Assembly: GCF_000586475.1 (NCBI RefSeq)
Contig: NZ_BAWJ01000002.1
Location: forward strand, 1-64,000
Length of the DNA stretch: 64,000 nucleotides
Reading direction: 5' to 3'
Source: Psychrobacter sp. JCM 18903
GTDB lineage: Bacteria > Pseudomonadota > Gammaproteobacteria > Pseudomonadales > Moraxellaceae
The position numbers and the translations under genes are program-made. The notes beneath the pieces are model-generated. The model saw nothing but the letters and a program-made list of their open reading frames with translations, did no database searches and was not told where the DNA came from. This document shows, one piece after another, positions 9,658 to 18,352 of the stretch (positions are counted from its first letter, which is position 1; the number at the start of each line of letters is the position of its first letter).

Positions 9658-10881
9658 GTGAAAATACTTAATAAGAATTTATCACTTAGTTTGTTGATTC
9701 TACTGACAGGCAGTCTAGTAGGTTGTGGCGGATCAAGTGGCAGCGATAATGCTACTTCTAACGAACAGATAAATACTGAAAAACCGAAACCCGAAAAACC
9801 CAAGCCAGAAACTTCAAAACCCAGGCCTGAAATACCGAAACCTGAAGCAGTAGAGCTAAAAGATACTTTGACCCTACCTTCATTACCTCTCAATAATAAG
9901 CCATTAGATATCGAAGCTAATAATGACGGATTGAATGACCTTAAAACAGGAATATTTGATATTGACATTGGTCGCTACGAGGATAATAACCCGCAGGGTT
10001 ATAGCTGTACGGACAAGAATCGAACATATTGTACTTTTGTTAAACAGTACAAGCTGGACGAAAGTTTAAATAAAGTTGTTGAACGCCATTGGATGTATGA
10101 GCCTGCATTAAAGCAATGGCTCTCAGTCAGTGATGGTATTACGGAAGACTTTTTTTATAATAGATACTTTACTGGAGATACTCTAAGCTACAATGGCAAA
10201 TGGGGCAGCCGCGACGAACTTACGTTTCCTGATTATAGAAGTGATTTTAAGGTAGGCGCGGGTAAGCTGATTTTTGATAAAGGCAGCTCAAAATATGACG
10301 TTATTATTAAAGCGGTAGGTCTTCCGGGCGGGGCTAAAAGATACAATATCGACTTTATTTTAACGCAAGGTGAGGTAATAACGCTTGAAGATGTGGATTT
10401 TTTCTCAGGAAATAATCAATCAGGAGATGCCAACAAGTATTCAACATTAAAAGCGTATCGTGACGCTCACTCAAAAATTGAAGATTTGGTTTGTGCGCTT
10501 AAATTGAGTAACAGTGGACTGGTCTTTAACAAAGACACTCTTGGTGCTACTTTGTATAATATACAACCAGTTTGTACTTATGCCATCAATTATAATGTTT
10601 CACCTCAAATACTAGAAGAAGGCGTCAAAACAGTAGCTGGGAAAAAAGTAATTTATCTAAATAACCCCACTGATATGTCATTAGAGGCCTCTAAAAATAC
10701 CAGTGAGCAGCAGTATCTGATGGCAATTGCATTGGGTAGTGATGGAGTTGCTCAAATGGGCCGAGCATATCAACCAGGGTTTGGCTACTCTTTAGAAACC
10801 CAGATTTATGATAGAAAAGGGATTTATCAGTATATGGAAATCACCAGTGACGATAAAGAGGCATTGGTTTTACCATTCTAA
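9658..10881 (+). CDS. proline-rich lipoprotein of unknown function
   Basis: 407 aa. A signal peptide with lipobox LVGC predicts lipidation at Cys22 or so, followed by a GGSSGS linker and a Pro/Lys/Glu repeat (KPKPEKPKPE, then KPRPEIPKPE) over about residues 41-63, a typical extended spacer from the membrane. The remaining ~340 residues form an unrecognised domain with a few cysteines (SCTDKNRTYC, and two later), which may form disulfides. The start is GTG at 9658 with a weak ribosome-binding site. Likely an outer-membrane or surface lipoprotein of Psychrobacter; function unknown. Confidence 0.75.
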   Translation: MKILNKNLSLSLLILLTGSLVGCGGSSGSDNATSNEQINTEKPKPEKPKPETSKPRPEIPKPEAVELKDTLTLPSLPLNNKPLDIEANNDGLNDLKTGIFDIDIGRYEDNNPQGYSCTDKNRTYCTFVKQYKLDESLNKVVERHWMYEPALKQWLSVSDGITEDFFYNRYFTGDTLSYNGKWGSRDELTFPDYRSDFKVGAGKLIFDKGSSKYDVIIKAVGLPGGAKRYNIDFILTQGEVITLEDVDFFSGNNQSGDANKYSTLKAYRDAHSKIEDLVCALKLSNSGLVFNKDTLGATLYNIQPVCTYAINYNVSPQILEEGVKTVAGKKVIYLNNPTDMSLEASKNTSEQQYLMAIALGSDGVAQMGRAYQPGFGYSLETQIYDRKGIYQYMEITSDDKEALVLPF

Positions 10882-10922
10882 TTTAAAAACAGCATGAATT
10901 AATAGGCAGTAAAAACTCAAAT

Positions 10923-10950
10923 AAAAACCTAACATTAATGTTAGGTTTTT
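10923..10950. terminator. perfectly palindromic bidirectional terminator
   Basis: A perfect 28-bp palindrome with A5 at one end and T5 at the other, centred on CATTAATG, 41 bp after the lipoprotein stop. Confidence 0.85.
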
Positions 10951-11056
10951 GCTTTTTAGCCAATGATGATTAAGCCAAAAAAAGAGTTAAGAAGCAAACC
11001 TATTTCAGACAAAAGCTCATCTCAAAAAAATAGCCACAAGCGTTCACTCAAAGTCA

Positions 11057-11084
11057 TTACAAGTTGAATGGTGGGCGTTATACT
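11057..11084 (+). promoter_or_regulatory. candidate promoter of the metallohydrolase gene
   Basis: TTACAA and TATACT separated by 16 bp, about 80 bp before the gene at 11166. Pattern match by eye only. Confidence 0.3.
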
Positions 11085-11165
11085 AAATCCTATTAAGGCG
11101 CGTTAAAAGCGTCTCCTATAGTAGGGATACTATAACAGTGAGCAATCATGTAGCAGGGAACGCAA

Positions 11166-11954
11166 ATGAGTTTATGTGAAATTGTACGTTTAGAAGGATA
11201 TATCCAAAGTACTTATCTTGCGGTATATCCAGATAAAATCATGCTGCTGGACGGTGGTTGCCGCCCTGATGTAGCGATGGTATTAGATTATATTAGAACG
11301 AGGTTACAGCGACCAATCAGCGATCTAAAAGTCGTCGTGGTGACCCATATGCATCCTGATCATGCAGGCGGCGCTCATCAATTCAGAAAAGAGACGGGCT
11401 GTATCATTGTTTCGGCAGAAAAAAAGCGTCAATGGTATAGCGGTATCGGTGGGCATGCCATGCATTTTGTGGATATAAATCTTGCGCATTATGTGGCGAG
11501 ACGTCAAGGTCGCTCCCTTAAGAACCTGTATTATCCTGCCCATCTTACGCCTGATATGACCGTTAAAGATGGGGATAGTGTGCCGAAATTTGATGAATGG
11601 CAAGTACTGGAAACACCCGGACATACAGATCGTGACTTGTCTCTATTTCATGTACCAAGTCGGCAAGTCTATACGGCCGATCTCATTATCAAACTGCGTC
11701 ATAAGTTTGTGGCGCCTTTTCCTATTTATGATCCTAAAGTCTATATTCAGTCACTACAAAGAATAAAGGCGTTAAAACCTTCTATGGTTATGATGGCACA
11801 TGGGCGTGAGCTAGCAATCGACGCAGAAACGTTTGATATGCTGATTACGCAAGCACCTAAGCATCCACGGACGATCAAAGACACGATTAAGCATAAGCTA
11901 CTGTGGCGAAAAGACACTGACTTCACTATTTTTAAACGAAACCGTAAAAAATAA
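11166..11954 (+). CDS. metallo-beta-lactamase-fold hydrolase
   Basis: 262 aa. The dinuclear metal motif is THMHPDH (His61, His63, Asp65, His66); further ligands are His in ETPGHTDRD, Asp in YTADLI, and His in MMAHGREL. This is a cytoplasmic MBL-fold hydrolase with no signal peptide. The fold covers glyoxalase II, lactonases, RNases and others, and nothing here allows a choice. The C-terminal 40 residues are Lys/Arg-rich, which could bind nucleic acid or acidic substrates, but that is speculative. AGGGAACGC precedes the ATG. It is followed by a strong terminator shared with the tRNA genes on the other strand. Confidence 0.8.
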   Translation: MSLCEIVRLEGYIQSTYLAVYPDKIMLLDGGCRPDVAMVLDYIRTRLQRPISDLKVVVVTHMHPDHAGGAHQFRKETGCIIVSAEKKRQWYSGIGGHAMHFVDINLAHYVARRQGRSLKNLYYPAHLTPDMTVKDGDSVPKFDEWQVLETPGHTDRDLSLFHVPSRQVYTADLIIKLRHKFVAPFPIYDPKVYIQSLQRIKALKPSMVMMAHGRELAIDAETFDMLITQAPKHPRTIKDTIKHKLLWRKDTDFTIFKRNRKK

Positions 11955-11974
11955 AGTGAAATTTTAAGCAAAAA

Positions 11975-12010
11975 AAAGCCCAGTCATTATTAATATAATG
12001 ACTGGGCTTT
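11975..12010. terminator. strong bidirectional terminator
   Basis: AAAGCCCAGTCATTAT pairs with ATAATGACTGGGCTTT around a 4-nt loop, with A-rich sequence on the left. It ends the metallohydrolase transcript (+) and lies just past the 3' end of the tRNA-Lys pair (-). Confidence 0.9.
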
Positions 12011-12017
12011 CTAAATA

Positions 12018-12093
12018 TGGTGGGCCGACCGCGACTCGAACGCGGGACCAATTGATTAAAAGTCAACTGCTCTACCAACTGAGCTATCGGCCC
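12018..12093 (-). tRNA. tRNA-Lys (anticodon TTT), copy 1
   Basis: 76 nt including encoded CCA. On the minus strand the acceptor stem GGGCCGA pairs with TCGGCCC, the D-arm AGCTCAGTTGGTAGAGC is standard, the anticodon loop reads CTTTTAA with anticodon TTT (lysine), and the T-arm holds GTTCGAGTC. It is identical to the copy at 12254-12329 and the second in transcription order. Confidence 0.97.
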
Positions 12094-12137
12094 TGAAGAG
12101 TGTATAAAAAAGCATGGCTTTTTTTAACTCTGCAAGT

Positions 12138-12159
12138 GAATTTACAACTTCGTAAATTC
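12138..12159 (-). promoter_or_regulatory. palindromic element upstream of tRNA-Lys copy 1
   Basis: GAATTTAC and GTAAATTC form a perfect 8-bp inverted repeat with a 6-nt spacer, ending 44 bp before the mature tRNA 5' end. A near-identical element lies 43 bp before the other copy. It may be part of the promoter (UP element, operator) or simply a remnant of the tRNA duplication. Confidence 0.4.
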
Positions 12160-12253
12160 GGTGAAGTTTTCTAAAAGAAAGCTTCTTAAACTTTGTTACT
12201 TATTATGCCAATACCTGATAGGGCAATGTACATAACAAGCATAATACTAAATA

Positions 12254-12329
12254 TGGTGGGCCGACCGCGACTCGAACGCGGGACCAATTGATTAAAAGTC
12301 AACTGCTCTACCAACTGAGCTATCGGCCC
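12254..12329 (-). tRNA. tRNA-Lys (anticodon TTT), copy 2
   Basis: Identical in sequence to the copy at 12018-12093, including the encoded CCA. It is transcribed first. The first eight bases after CCA are also the same in both copies, consistent with a tandem duplication. Confidence 0.97.
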
Positions 12330-12726
12330 TGAGCGAAGATAAAATGAAATATTACTTCATCTGAGTACAAGAGAGTTTACATTTTCGTAAATTCTAAAAA
12401 CTCTATACCTTTACTAGGTTTATATCTACTACAAGATAAGTTTCCTTGAAGGCAAACTTATTAAAACTAGACATCTAAAAAATGTCTTTAAACTTAATTT
12501 TTAATATTAGGTCAATCAACATTAAAAGAGGCATTAAGTTTGTTTCAACGTTTAAAGAATTTCTATCCCTAAACGTGAGAGCACATTATATACACTATCA
12601 GGACAATTACAACCCCGTAATATAAAAAAAGTGCAATTAAAATAAAAAATATGCATTTTATTGACGTTTATCAGTGAATTTAAAGGAAATACTGTATTCA
12701 GCTGTCTGATATTTGGCAAATAGCGG
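12330..12726. other. A+T-rich intergenic region upstream of the tRNA genes
   Basis: About 400 bp between tRNA-Lys copy 2 and the end of macB. Apart from the palindromic element at 12373-12394 I see no gene or clear signal; short open frames here have no ribosome-binding site and no recognisable product. Confidence 0.5.
12373..12394 (-). promoter_or_regulatory. palindromic element upstream of tRNA-Lys copy 2
   Basis: GAGTTTAC and GTAAATTC around a 6-nt spacer, one mismatch from the element before copy 1 and at the same distance (43 bp) from the tRNA. Conservation of position argues for a role in tRNA transcription. Confidence 0.4.
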
Positions 12727-14723
12727 TTAATCTCTAGAAAGTGCTTCAACAGGATCTAACTTGGCTGCGTTACGTGCTGGCAAAAAGCCGAAGACAACGC
12801 CAATCAAGGTTGAACAAATAAAAGCAGCAATGATAGAGGTTGGTGAGTAGATAACTTGGAAGCTATCACCGCCCATTCGGTTAATCAGCTCGCCAATGGC
12901 AAATGCCAATCCAATACCTAGCAGACCACCTAAAATACAAACCAGTATGGCTTCAATGAGAAACTGTTGCATAATATCATTTTGGCGTGCACCTACTGCC
13001 ATGCGTACACCTATTTCGTTAGTACGCTCGGTCACTGATACCAACATAATATTCATCACTCCGATGCCACCAACAATCAAAGAGATAATGGCAATTGAGG
13101 ATATCAGTAGGGTCAATGCACCAGTCGTCGATTCGATAGTCTCACGGATAGAATCTGAGTTTCGTATACGAAAATCGTCAGTGCCGTGTCGGCTTGTCAT
13201 TAGACTGGAAATAGCGGCTTCAGCGGCAGCAGACGATATATTATTATCGATAAGTGCAACAAAGCTTTCGATATAGGTGCTGCCTATGATACGTGACATC
13301 ATAGTGGTGTAAGGCATATAAAACGTTGGTGTATCCGTATTTCTACTAAAGCCACTGCTGTTAGGCTCAAGTACACCGATGACACGTCCAGGAACACTGC
13401 CAATCAGTACCACTTCACCGATAGGGTTGGGATTGTCAGGGAAGAAAGTTTGCAGGGCGTTATCATCGATAATAATATCTTGGGTACGGAGTGAGATGCT
13501 TTGTTCATCGAAGCCTTGACCTTGAGCGAGCTTCTCTCCACTCACATCCAGATAATCTTCACCGACGCCGCTGATACTGGCGGCTTCTTGTATATTGCGA
13601 TAGAGTACATTCATATTACTATCAAGCTGTGGGCTGACACTAATGACGTAGGCTGGTCGGCGACTGCTTGCGCGTCATCAGGTGTTAAGTTGTCATCGCC
13701 AAAGCTTCGCCTTGGGTCACCGTAAGGGTAGCCGTCAATAACGGTGATGGTATTGGTACCCAGTGAGCTAATATTTGATAAAATTTGTTCTTGAGAGCCT
13801 TTGCCAAGCCCAACCACTGAGACCACTGAGGCGATACCAATGATAATGCCAAGCATAGTCAATAATGTGCGCATCTTATGAGCACGCATCGCCAGTAGTG
13901 ACATTTTGAATGCTTCAAATAAGCGATCAATAAAGCCACTAAAAGCCCCTTTACGATTATTGTCTAAAATCGGCTCAAGTTGGATATGGGTTGGATGATA
14001 GTGTTCGGTCTTGTAATCAGCGATAACGTGGCCATCTTTAAGTTCAATGACACGTTCGGCCTGCGCTGCGAGCTTAGGGTCATGAGTGACCATGATAATA
14101 GTATGACCTTTGGCTTTTAGGTCATATAAAATTTGCATCACATCTTCACCAGACTTGCTGTCTAGCGCGCCAGTTGGCTCATCGGCCAAGATGATATCAC
14201 CGCCATTCATTAGTGCACGAGCGATAGAAACGCGCTGCTGCTGACCACCTGAGAGCTGATTTGGTCGATTGGTGGTTTTATCTCCTAACCCTAGATCCGA
14301 CAGGAGCTTTATGGCTCGCTCGCTGCGTGTGTGTCCATCCATACCTGCATAAACTGCTGGAACAGCGACATTGTCTCGTGCATTGATATCACCTAATAAA
14401 TGATATCGCTGAAAAATAAAGCCAAAATGCTCACGGCGTAGTTCAGCCAGCTCATCAGCATCAAGCTGACTGACTGATTTCCCAAATATTTTGTAATCGC
14501 CCGCGCTTGCTTTATCTAAGCAGCCCAAAATATTCATTAAAGTGGACTTGCCTGAACCAGACTGACCTATGATGGCAACCATTTCGCCTTGATTAATGGT
14601 TAAATCAATATCGTGTAGCACACGAATGGTTTGCTCACCAGCATTGAACTCTTTAATCAGCCCTTTGACTTGCATCAAAGGGACATCTGCTGCCGTATTT
14701 ACAATGGGGTTTTTAGTATCCAT
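12727..14723 (-). CDS. macB: MacB-type ABC exporter, ATPase-permease (frame disrupted)
   Basis: About 665 aa after joining. The N-terminal ABC domain has Walker A GQSGSGKST (53-61), signature LSGGQQQRVSIARAL and Walker B DIILADEPTGALD. Then come one transmembrane helix, a periplasmic domain, and three C-terminal helices with the FtsX/MacB-type segment MNIMLVSVTERTNEIGVRMAVGARQ. MacB uses ATP to drive efflux of macrolides, lipopeptides or enterotoxins through a MacA-TolC assembly. At about 13651 one base is missing in the GG run on the + strand, shifting the frame in the periplasmic domain; reading resumes as YVISVSPQLDSNMNVLYR. The gene follows macA with a 77-bp gap. No TolC gene is present here. 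The natural substrate is unknown. Confidence 0.9.
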
Positions 14724-14800
14724 TTATGTGGTTGCCTATATCAGTCAATATCAGAAGCGTTTTTTGTAATCTAAAGCTATTTTTTAGCATGTCTGATTTA

Positions 14801-16190
14801 TTAGAATGGACGTCCACCACCGCCTTTACTTTGTTTCTTTGGACCTTCTTCGCTTAGTATCACCTCATCACCTCATTCAAACCACTCAAAATCTGAGCGT
14901 TGACTCGGTTGTTAATACCAACTGTGACCGTTTGCTCAACCACATTACCATCTGCTTGTAAGACTCGGACGATAGCGGTAGTGGCATTTTTTTGAGTATC
15001 GTCTTGATTACTCTTTTGTACCTTTTTTTGAGTTTCACTGTCGGTCTTAGCTATATCGGCATTGCGGGGCGATTTACTAGCATTTTTGCCAGCTTGCAGT
15101 GCAGCGGAGGGAATCAATAAAGCATTCTTTGCTTCGTTGATGATGATATAACTTGAGCCGTCATATCAATACGAAAGCGACGATCAGTATTAGGTACTTC
15201 GATGTAGCCGACATAATAGATAGCAGAGTCGGTAGAGCTGGTTTCACTAATCATTTCAGGAGCAGGCTCGATTGCTCTGAGTACGGAGTCAAATTTTTGG
15301 TCAGGATTACCAATGATATTAAAGTAAACGGGCATGCCTGCTTTGACATTAATGACATCAGCTTCAGAGATTTGAGCGTTGATTCTAACAGTAGACAAAT
15401 CTGCTAAAGTTACGATGGTCGGGGCTGTTTGATTGGCATTGACCGTTGTGCCTTGCTCTGTGGTCACTGAGACGACAGTACCTGATATTGGCGCGCGAAT
15501 CGTTGTATAGCTAAGGTCTTCTTGAGCCGTTGCGACATTGGTTTGAGACTTTCGTAATGCTGCTTGTTGGCTATTAATGTTTGCAGTGGCCGTTGCAATC
15601 GCGGCTTGTGCCGTATCAATAGCAGCGCGTGCATTGGCGACCGCTGCCTGCGCTGTTTGAACTTTTGTTGCCTGTGTATCGTAATCCTGTTGTGATATCG
15701 CATCGATAGCGAGTAATCCTTGCAGGCGTGAAAAATCTGCTTGTGCTTGTCTTAATTCAGCTTGACGACTTGCAAGATCGGCTTGTGCACTTTTGAGTCC
15801 AGCTTGGCGACTTAGTGCTTCTGCTTGAGCGCTTTCAATAGCGGCTACGCTTTGCTCCAAAGTAGCTTGCTCGTTACTCAAGTTATTATTCTGAGTGACT
15901 TGATCAATCTGGGCAATGAGGTCACCTTGCTGCACTTCATCACCAACCTCAACGTAGAGGCGTTTTACTTCACCAGATACTTGCGCGCCGACATCAACGG
16001 TATTTAGCGCTTTAACTTTGCCAGAAGCCATGACATTGTTTTCAATATCACCAATTTCAGCGGTAGCCGTTAAGTAATTGGGCGTGATATCTTTTGGTTT
16101 TAAGAAATGATAGGCCAAAGCCAATAATGCTATGACAACTAAGGCGATAACCCCCCATTTAATAGCAGATTTTTTGCTTATTTTGCGCAT
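14801..16190 (-). CDS. macA: MacA-type periplasmic adaptor (frame disrupted twice)
   Basis: About 463 aa after repair. An N-terminal membrane anchor (about 11-28) is followed by the barrel-sandwich half-motif, a long Ala/Gln-rich coiled-coil hairpin (about 95-220: repeated AQA, RQA, SAQAD patterns), the second half-motif APISGTVVSVTTEQGTTV, and a beta-barrel. This is the membrane-fusion protein that links MacB to an outer-membrane channel. Two single-base deletions are visible: at about 15150 (TTT to TT in the coding strand; repaired sequence reads TAQVYIIINEAKNALL) and at about 14871 (GGG to GG; repaired sequence reads GLNEGDEVILSEEG and ends GGGGRPF). Between them lies an unusual hydrophilic Lys/Gln/Asp-rich stretch. 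It is the first gene of macAB. Confidence 0.9.
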
Positions 16191-16425
16191 AACAACAATC
16201 CAGTCACAATGAAATCAAGTGTACATATAGTAGAGGCTTGAAGTCCAAAAGGGAATGGTAATTAGTTTAAGAAAGGTTAAGGTGGTTTTTATGGAAGGAG
16301 ACCAAGCACTGCGCTGAAAGTTATCAAAATTAAATTTTAGATAGGATGCCATCATAATAGGAGGGGATTAAAAATCGACTACGCAAGTAATGAAGACGTT
16401 GACGTATACTAAGAACAATTGCTAT

Positions 16426-17501
16426 TTATCGTGCAGTAAACAGCCGCTTACCTGACAACTCTAACGCTGCCTGCAATAATAACTCCCATGCTGGCTGACG
16501 CACGAGTCCTTTGATGGCTTGGTCACATTTATAAAGCAGGGCAGGCCATTCAGCGTTTGCGCTTTTGACTGGCGACGGCAAGCTTGCTGGTACAACCCTT
16601 GTTTACTACGCCAGATACCAAGCGCTTGCGGATCTTGCCCATCCATCAACTGCATAATTTGCCGCATGTCTTTACTAACCGCCCATAATACCAAGGTGGT
16701 TGGCTCGTCGGTGGCTTTGAGCTGAAACATGATTTTAGCGACTTGCGTGCTGTTACCGGCAAGCATGGCATCCGATAAATCAAAGACGCTAAACTGTGCA
16801 TCACTGACCAACGCGGCTTGTAAATCCTTAATGTCTAAGGCAACATTGTTTGGAAGTTGTGTAGAGTGATCAGCCTGTTGACTAGCCTCAATATTCTTAG
16901 CGACTAGCTGCGGCGCAAATAAGTAGGATAGCCGCCATAAGGTCTGATAAGCGCTTAGCAGATGGTGCTCAGTATGCGACATAAGCAGCTGCCACGCCTC
17001 TTGCGATAGCCGTAAACCAAACTGCTGAGCTTGTATTTGCAGTAGCTGCTGTCGTTGCTGCTCATTATATAAATTGCAATCAATGACATGACCATATTGA
17101 GCAAATGGCGTAAACCACTTGCTGCTTTGCGCTCGTTTGTCTTGCTTGGGCGTGAGCCATAATAAACTATGACTGTGCGTCCCTGTTTGAGCTTCAATGG
17201 CAAAGCGCTCAAGTTCAGTGATGACCGCCTTGTCAGGCTTATGGTTGCCTGTCACGATCAAGGCACTGGCATCATCAAATAAAGACTGGCTACCAAGCTC
17301 TGACAGTACTTCTTGCCAGCTCTTGACCGATATCAGCTCAATACGCTTGATCGCGTAATTCTGCGCGCGCCAATGTGGTCGCAGGGCATCGATGAGCCAT
17401 TGACTGAGTAGTGGCTCATCACCATGCGCCAGCCACAAGCCCGCGACTGCAACGGAAGGCTGTAGTAGCTTTGGGTAGGCTTGTATAAAGGTATCTTGCA
17501 T
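16426..17501 (-). CDS. holA: DNA polymerase III delta subunit (frame disrupted)
   Basis: About 358 aa after repair, slightly longer than the E. coli 343 aa. Delta is the clamp-loader wrench that opens the beta sliding clamp. The N-terminal HolA fold is seen in the segment GDEPLLSQWLIDALR followed by LFDDASALIVTGN and FERFAIE-type helices, with the DNA_pol3_delta C-terminal helical part QLKATDEPTTLVLWAVSKDMRQI. One G is missing at about 16554 (ACGGCTGAATGG would restore frame); the next frame reads EWPALLYKCDQAIKG and ends FTAR. Being essential, the gene is probably intact in the organism. It lies 58 bp after lptE, the usual leuS-lptE-holA order. Confidence 0.92.
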
Positions 17502-17559
17502 AGGGTAATAAGTACACAGATTGATGAAAATAAACGTGGAATGTGTTGCGCATTATAAA

Positions 17560-18279
17560 TTATGGGTTTGGCACCACCACCGCGATCGACGTTGAGCCAT
17601 TACCGCTTTGCACAGATTGTCTGACTCCAGAAGAGCTGACCTTGGGTAGGGAGATGGCGACATATTGATCAGTAATTCGGCGTGCCAAACTGTCATAGAG
17701 CCAGTCACGAATTTGATCGCCTTGCTGATCATCAGTGCTCACCGACGCTTCATTATATTGATAGCTACGCTCGACTTGGATAGGGTTGCTTAGCGTAATT
17801 GGTTTGCCATTTTCCATGGTCTGATAGCTGACATCTGCTGAAAGTACCAAGCGTATCTCTGTCAAGACACCGACCAGCTCATAACGCTTAAAACGGACGT
17901 TATTGATAGTGATAGCGGCAATGGGTTCAGCACTTGCTTGTTTGTTATTGTTCGCAACATCAGCTGCTGTCATGTTGTCAATGACCTCAACACCTAAAGT
18001 TTTTAGGCGTCTTGTCAATGGCAGCTTAAGCGGAAATGAGGTGCGATTGTCTTCGAGAATCACGGCTGTTTTGGCGACATCAAGCAGCATCGGCGCATCA
18101 TAGCCACGCAGTTGAAAGCCGCAGCCACTAATAGCTGCCGTTGCACCTAGTAGCGTAAACATTGGCAGGGCAGTCAGAAAAGCCGCCGCCAGTTTTTGTC
18201 CGTTTGATTTTTTGGCAAAAGCGTCTTTTTTGCTTAAGCTGGCTTTGGGTGACTGACCTGCTCGATATTTATACGACAT
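17560..18279 (-). CDS. lptE: LPS-assembly lipoprotein LptE
   Basis: 239 aa. LptE plugs the LptD barrel in the outer membrane and helps insert lipopolysaccharide. The lipobox ISGC gives lipidation at Cys53, followed by the hallmark GFQLRG. The N-terminal region before the signal helix is unusually long (about 30 polar, Lys-rich residues starting MSYKYRAGQS), so a later start is possible, but no better ATG lies in frame close to the hydrophobic segment. The C-terminal 30 residues are low-complexity Ser/Gly/Val. It sits between leuS and holA, the classical arrangement. Confidence 0.9.
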   Translation of the reverse strand: MSYKYRAGQSPKASLSKKDAFAKKSNGQKLAAAFLTALPMFTLLGATAAISGCGFQLRGYDAPMLLDVAKTAVILEDNRTSFPLKLPLTRRLKTLGVEVIDNMTAADVANNNKQASAEPIAAITINNVRFKRYELVGVLTEIRLVLSADVSYQTMENGKPITLSNPIQVERSYQYNEASVSTDDQQGDQIRDWLYDSLARRITDQYVAISLPKVSSSGVRQSVQSGNGSTSIAVVVPNP

Positions 18280-18303
18280 AATCGCTATCCTAATATTATA
18301 AAA

Positions 18304-18345
18304 AGGCTCAGACTAATCATTAAACTAATAAAAAGTACTGAGCCT
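18304..18345 (-). terminator. hairpin between leuS and lptE
   Basis: AGGCTCAG and CTGAGCCT form an 8-bp stem with a 26-nt loop. In the direction leuS to lptE the stem is followed by a T run, so it may act as a partial terminator or attenuator inside the operon. Confidence 0.45.
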
Positions 18346-18352
18346 AAAAAAT

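Noticed and set aside
12018..12329. The repeated 76-bp segment as a CRISPR-like or mobile repeat
   Set aside because: Both copies fold as complete tRNA-Lys with CCA; only two copies and no spacers.
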